Assembly: GCA_000226015.1 (NCBI GenBank)
Contig: JH153509.1
Span: forward strand, 134,922 to 170,961
DNA length: 36,040 nt
Direction of reading: 5' to 3'
Origin: Mnemiopsis leidyi
Lineage: Eukaryota > Ctenophora > Tentaculata > Lobata > Bolinopsidae
Shown here: positions 33,263 through 36,040 of the stretch, one piece after another
Position numbering within the stretch: position 1 is the stretch's first letter
How the letters are laid out: the number at the start of each line of letters is the position of its first letter
The notes under the pieces: generated by a model
Databases searched by the model: none
What the model saw: only the letters and a program-made list of their open reading frames with translations
Told to the model about the DNA's origin: nothing
Made by a program: the position numbers and the translations under genes

Positions 33263-35550
33263 ATGGACCCGACTGATCTGACGTTTGCCCTGATCTGCTT
33301 CCTCTGTTTCGCAGTTGGTATTCCATCAAACTGCATCTCGCTTTACTACTTCCTAAGGAAAACCCGTGACATCCCAACTTGTATCTACATCGTCATCTCA
33401 TCTGTTGATATCCTGACTTGTGTTCTCGTCTTCCCTGTAGGTCAGTTGAAACTGTTGATATCCTGACTTGTTTTCTCGTCTTCCTTGTAAGTCAGTAGAA
33501 ACTGTTGATATCCTGAATTGTTTCCTCGTCTTCCTTGTAAGTGAGTAGAAACTGTTGATATCCTGACTTGTTTTCTCGTCTTCCTTGTAAGTCAGCTGTC
33601 AGTGGAAACTGTTGATATCCTGACTTGTTTTCTCGTCTTCCTTGTAAGTCAGTTGAAACTGTTGATATCCTGACTTGTTTTCTCGTCTTCCCTGTAAGTC
33701 AGTAGAAACTGTTGATATCCTGACTTGTTTTCTCGTCTTCCCTGTAAGTCAGTAGAAACTGTTGATATCCTGACTTGTTTTCTCGTCTTCCCTGTAAGTC
33801 AGTAGAAACTGTTGATATCCTGACTTGTTTTCTCGTCTTCCCTGTAGGTCAGTAGAAACTGTTGATATCCTGACTTGTTTTCCCGTCTTCCTTGTAACTC
33901 AGTTGAAACTGTTGATATCCTGACTTGTTTTCTCGTCTTCCCTGCAAGTCAGTAGAATCTTTTGTTTTTCCCTGACTTGTATTCATTAACTTTTTTGTTG
34001 ATTATCTTTTTTTAATTAATCAAAAAACTGCTTCCGCACTTTAAGATCTGGACGATCTGGATATGTGCCTAGCGTGGTAAACTCAGTGCGAATCAGCATG
34101 AAAACAAGGAAGCCGAGCCCCGAGGGGCTCCGTGCTGTCCAATCTTTAGTCTTTTAGTGTAATCTTTACGATAAGATTCAAAGTAATTGCAACTCCAACT
34201 AACTCTAATAGCAAATGTACAAAGAATAGAGTCCTTCGTCACCGATAGAACAATACTAGGTGATTTAACACCAATTAACCTCAGGGCTCTCTCTAGCCGG
34301 GAACAGGAACGGTATGATGTTCTCAAGCAAAGTCTTCTGTTCGCTGTGGGGCTTCACTTGGGAGCTCATCCCATACTACTCCGTCTTTCTCGTCTTCTCT
34401 TTGTCGTTTCTTCGGACATTCGCTCTACTAAAACCTCTAGTTTTCATCAAGAAGAAGGTAAGTTTACATTTATTGAATGTGAACTTTTTTTTAACAATCT
34501 GTAATGGCCCTTTTCATCATCGATGATCTAATGGTTTTCTACGCCCCGATTATTGATGATAAGATTCACTGCAAGCATCTTTATCATCTGCTTGCTAAAT
34601 TTGAGAATGTGTCTCAGGTGATTGTTGGACTAGTCATTGGCTACATGATTTTTCTGGCGACAAGACAGCTGACAGGGGTGTTTCTGGGGTACAGTAGTTA
34701 TAAGTATGAACACTCTGCGGGGTACTGCTGGAACCACATCAATCACCATGGCTATCAGGTAATTTGAACACACTTCAGTCTGCTTCAAACAGGGGAGTTC
34801 CAACTTCCAATTGTAAAGAATTTTTATTGTAAATTTCTATGAAGATCTCACAATTGTTCACCATTGGAACCCCTTTTCAAACATAAAAACTTAAAAGTTA
34901 ATTAAGCTAAATTTGAAAGTTAGCTACAACTTTTAAAATCACACACAACTCAGGTCTCGGACGCAGTATTCTCTACACTCCAGCTCGCGTTCCCCATAAT
35001 CCCCATCACCGCCAGCTGCATCACCTCCACCGTCGTGATCCTCTTCTCTGTTCGAATCTCCCGTAGCTCGGCCGCCGTCACCAAGATGAAGAAGAAAGCA
35101 ACGGTGACGATCATCATCGTCACCTTCGTCTACATCATCTTTAACCTGCCGGTGTTCCTCAACTACACCAGGTACATTGTGGCGGTCTACTGGACAGGCA
35201 AGGACTTCCTGGACGTCAACAACACCAACTACTTCCTCCAGAAGTACATCTGGCTGCTGACGTACATCATCACGGTAGCTCTCAACTCCCTGGTTAACCC
35301 CTTGATTTACATGTTGCGTATGCGCAGGTTTCGATCGGAAGTGCGAGGCATCTTCAGGAGAGGAGGCGCTGTGGCGAAGAACCAGTACAACGCCCACAGT
35401 CACACAGACAACCACGTGATTCTGGGAAACAAGAGTGTGATAAAGAACAACTCTGTGAGTGGTGGGACTAACTCCACCACACTCCCCGGACAACAGGACT
35501 CTCTGAAAGGGCAACTAGGAAGACCGTCATTGAGCTCTGTTCAGCTGTGA
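33263..35550 (+). CDS. Class A (rhodopsin-like) G-protein-coupled receptor, orphan
   Basis: Four exons join in phase: 33263-33440, 34285-34457, 34618-34758 and 34954-35550, giving 362 residues. All seven membrane segments are visible: TM1 with the conserved Asn (GIPSNCISLYY); TM2 with the conserved Asp (SSVDILTCVLVFP); Cys78 before TM3, likely paired with Cys154 in loop 2; TM5 near 169-195; TM6 VTIIIVTFVYIIFNLPVFL with a conserved Pro; and TM7 ending NPLIY (residues 279-283). The tail is Ser/Thr/Asn-rich with an RRFRSEVRGIFRR helix-8 region. Departures from the family are FLRTF at the DRY position (Asp and Tyr lost, Arg103 kept), no Trp in TM4, and no CWxP in TM6. The N-terminus is very short, without a glycosylation site. 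The ligand is unknown; a lineage-specific peptide- or amine-type orphan is likely. AG at 33259-33260 lies 2 nt before the start. Confidence 0.9.
33404..33960 (+). repeat. 50-bp tandem repeat made from the GPCR exon 1 end and donor
   Basis: The word gttgatatcctgacttg begins at 33404 (exonic) and again at 33454, 33504, 33554, 33611, 33661, 33711, 33761, 33811, 33861 and 33911, giving eleven copies with a 50-bp period. Each copy contains ctcgtcttcc, then a tgtaagtcag donor-like end. The intronic copies share tgtaAgtcag where the exonic copy has tgtaGgtcag, so they carry better consensus donors (GTAAGT) than the exon itself. Confidence 0.95.
33961..34284. other. Rest of GPCR intron 1; nothing recognised
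   Basis: No further repeat unit, exon or element was seen between the 50-bp array and the acceptor at 34283-34284. Confidence 0.5.
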
Positions 35551-36040
35551 ACTGCAGATTGTAGACAACCAGGCTAGAACAACATAACACAGAGTACTTT
35601 TCTTTCACGCTGTAACATCATGTGGAACAGGAGTGTGTTTTCAGTTTAAGTGCCAACTTTTTCATGTTTAAATGGAGGAAAGACGGATAAGAATTGAGCA
35701 AAGAACTGAACTGCATCAAGTAAGGTATTGAAGAACAAAAGCGAATTGAGCTACAGCGAAACGTCAAACTCTGGACCATCGTAGAACCGAAAAAAGTCGT
35801 CTATATCCGGAAATGATTTGGTCAATTGTCCGGGATTAAGTTGATCTGACTGTTTTGTGGTCTGAAGTTGTTTTTCACCATAAGATCTGGACTTTACAAT
35901 ATCTGCAATTTAGCAAAGAAGAGTGAGAATTGAGCTAAGATCTCATCTGTATCAGGATTCGTGCGTATACAAGTTCAGATATGGCTAATATCGACTGTAA
36001 TATAGGCTGGATAGAGCTGTATCTACACGTGACGTAATAC
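35551..36040. other. GPCR 3' flank; nothing recognised
   Basis: No canonical AATAAA or exon was seen up to the window edge. Confidence 0.4.

Noticed and set aside
34187-34504. 105-codon plus-strand frame starting MQLQLTLIANVQ
   Set aside because: Wrong frame across GPCR exon 2; the phase-correct frame gives TM3 and the conserved Cys.
34939-35514. 191-codon minus-strand frame
   Set aside because: Shadow of GPCR exon 4, created by its codon bias; no family features of its own.

Overview
This window is nuclear DNA from an animal. It has spliced genes with GT-AG introns, complement-control (sushi/CCP) proteins, a rhodopsin-type GPCR, animal-type orthologues (COA7, NOLC1, PNKP, mL53), LINE and SINE remnants, and many minisatellites. 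An invertebrate, most likely a cnidarian and perhaps a hydrozoan, would fit. That placement is an inference from gene style, base composition and start-codon context, not from a diagnostic marker.

Left part (1-10.6 kb, + strand): four genes in a row. The 3' end of mitochondrial ribosomal protein mL53 is followed by the ATP synthase c-ring subunit (two exons), the complex IV assembly factor COA7 (seven exons, one only 7 nt long) and the nucleolar chaperone NOLC1/Nopp140 (seven exons). The first three all serve mitochondrial energy production. The only canonical AATAAA I found after a stop codon in this run, apart from one in a possible alternative NOLC1 exon, lies behind NOLC1. An intronless gene for a small GPI-type surface protein with three CCP modules sits on the opposite strand inside COA7 intron 5.

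Middle (10.6-32.6 kb): a repeat-rich stretch with a Harbinger-like MITE is followed by polynucleotide kinase 3'-phosphatase (PNKP) on the minus strand. It was reconstructed as eleven in-phase exons spread over about 20 kb, plus one doubtful 5' exon. Its large introns hold a second secreted CCP gene (+ strand, 17.0-21.0 kb) whose last exon is a degenerate duplicate, a tandem segmental duplication, a tRNA-derived SINE with a clear target-site duplication, two LINE tails and several tandem arrays.

Right part (32.6-36 kb): a four-exon class A GPCR on the + strand, head to head with PNKP.

The most striking pattern is that minisatellites are repeatedly built from exon/intron boundaries. The mL53 acceptor, the COA7 exon-6 donor, the NOLC1 exon-2 acceptor, a PNKP phosphatase-exon donor and the GPCR exon-1 donor have each been copied in tandem, giving 2 to 11 copies of a splice junction. 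In the four arrays I could read through, use of an extra site leads to a stop codon. In addition, all seven proposed start codons lie 2-9 nt after an AG that could be a 3' splice site, which would suit spliced-leader trans-splicing.
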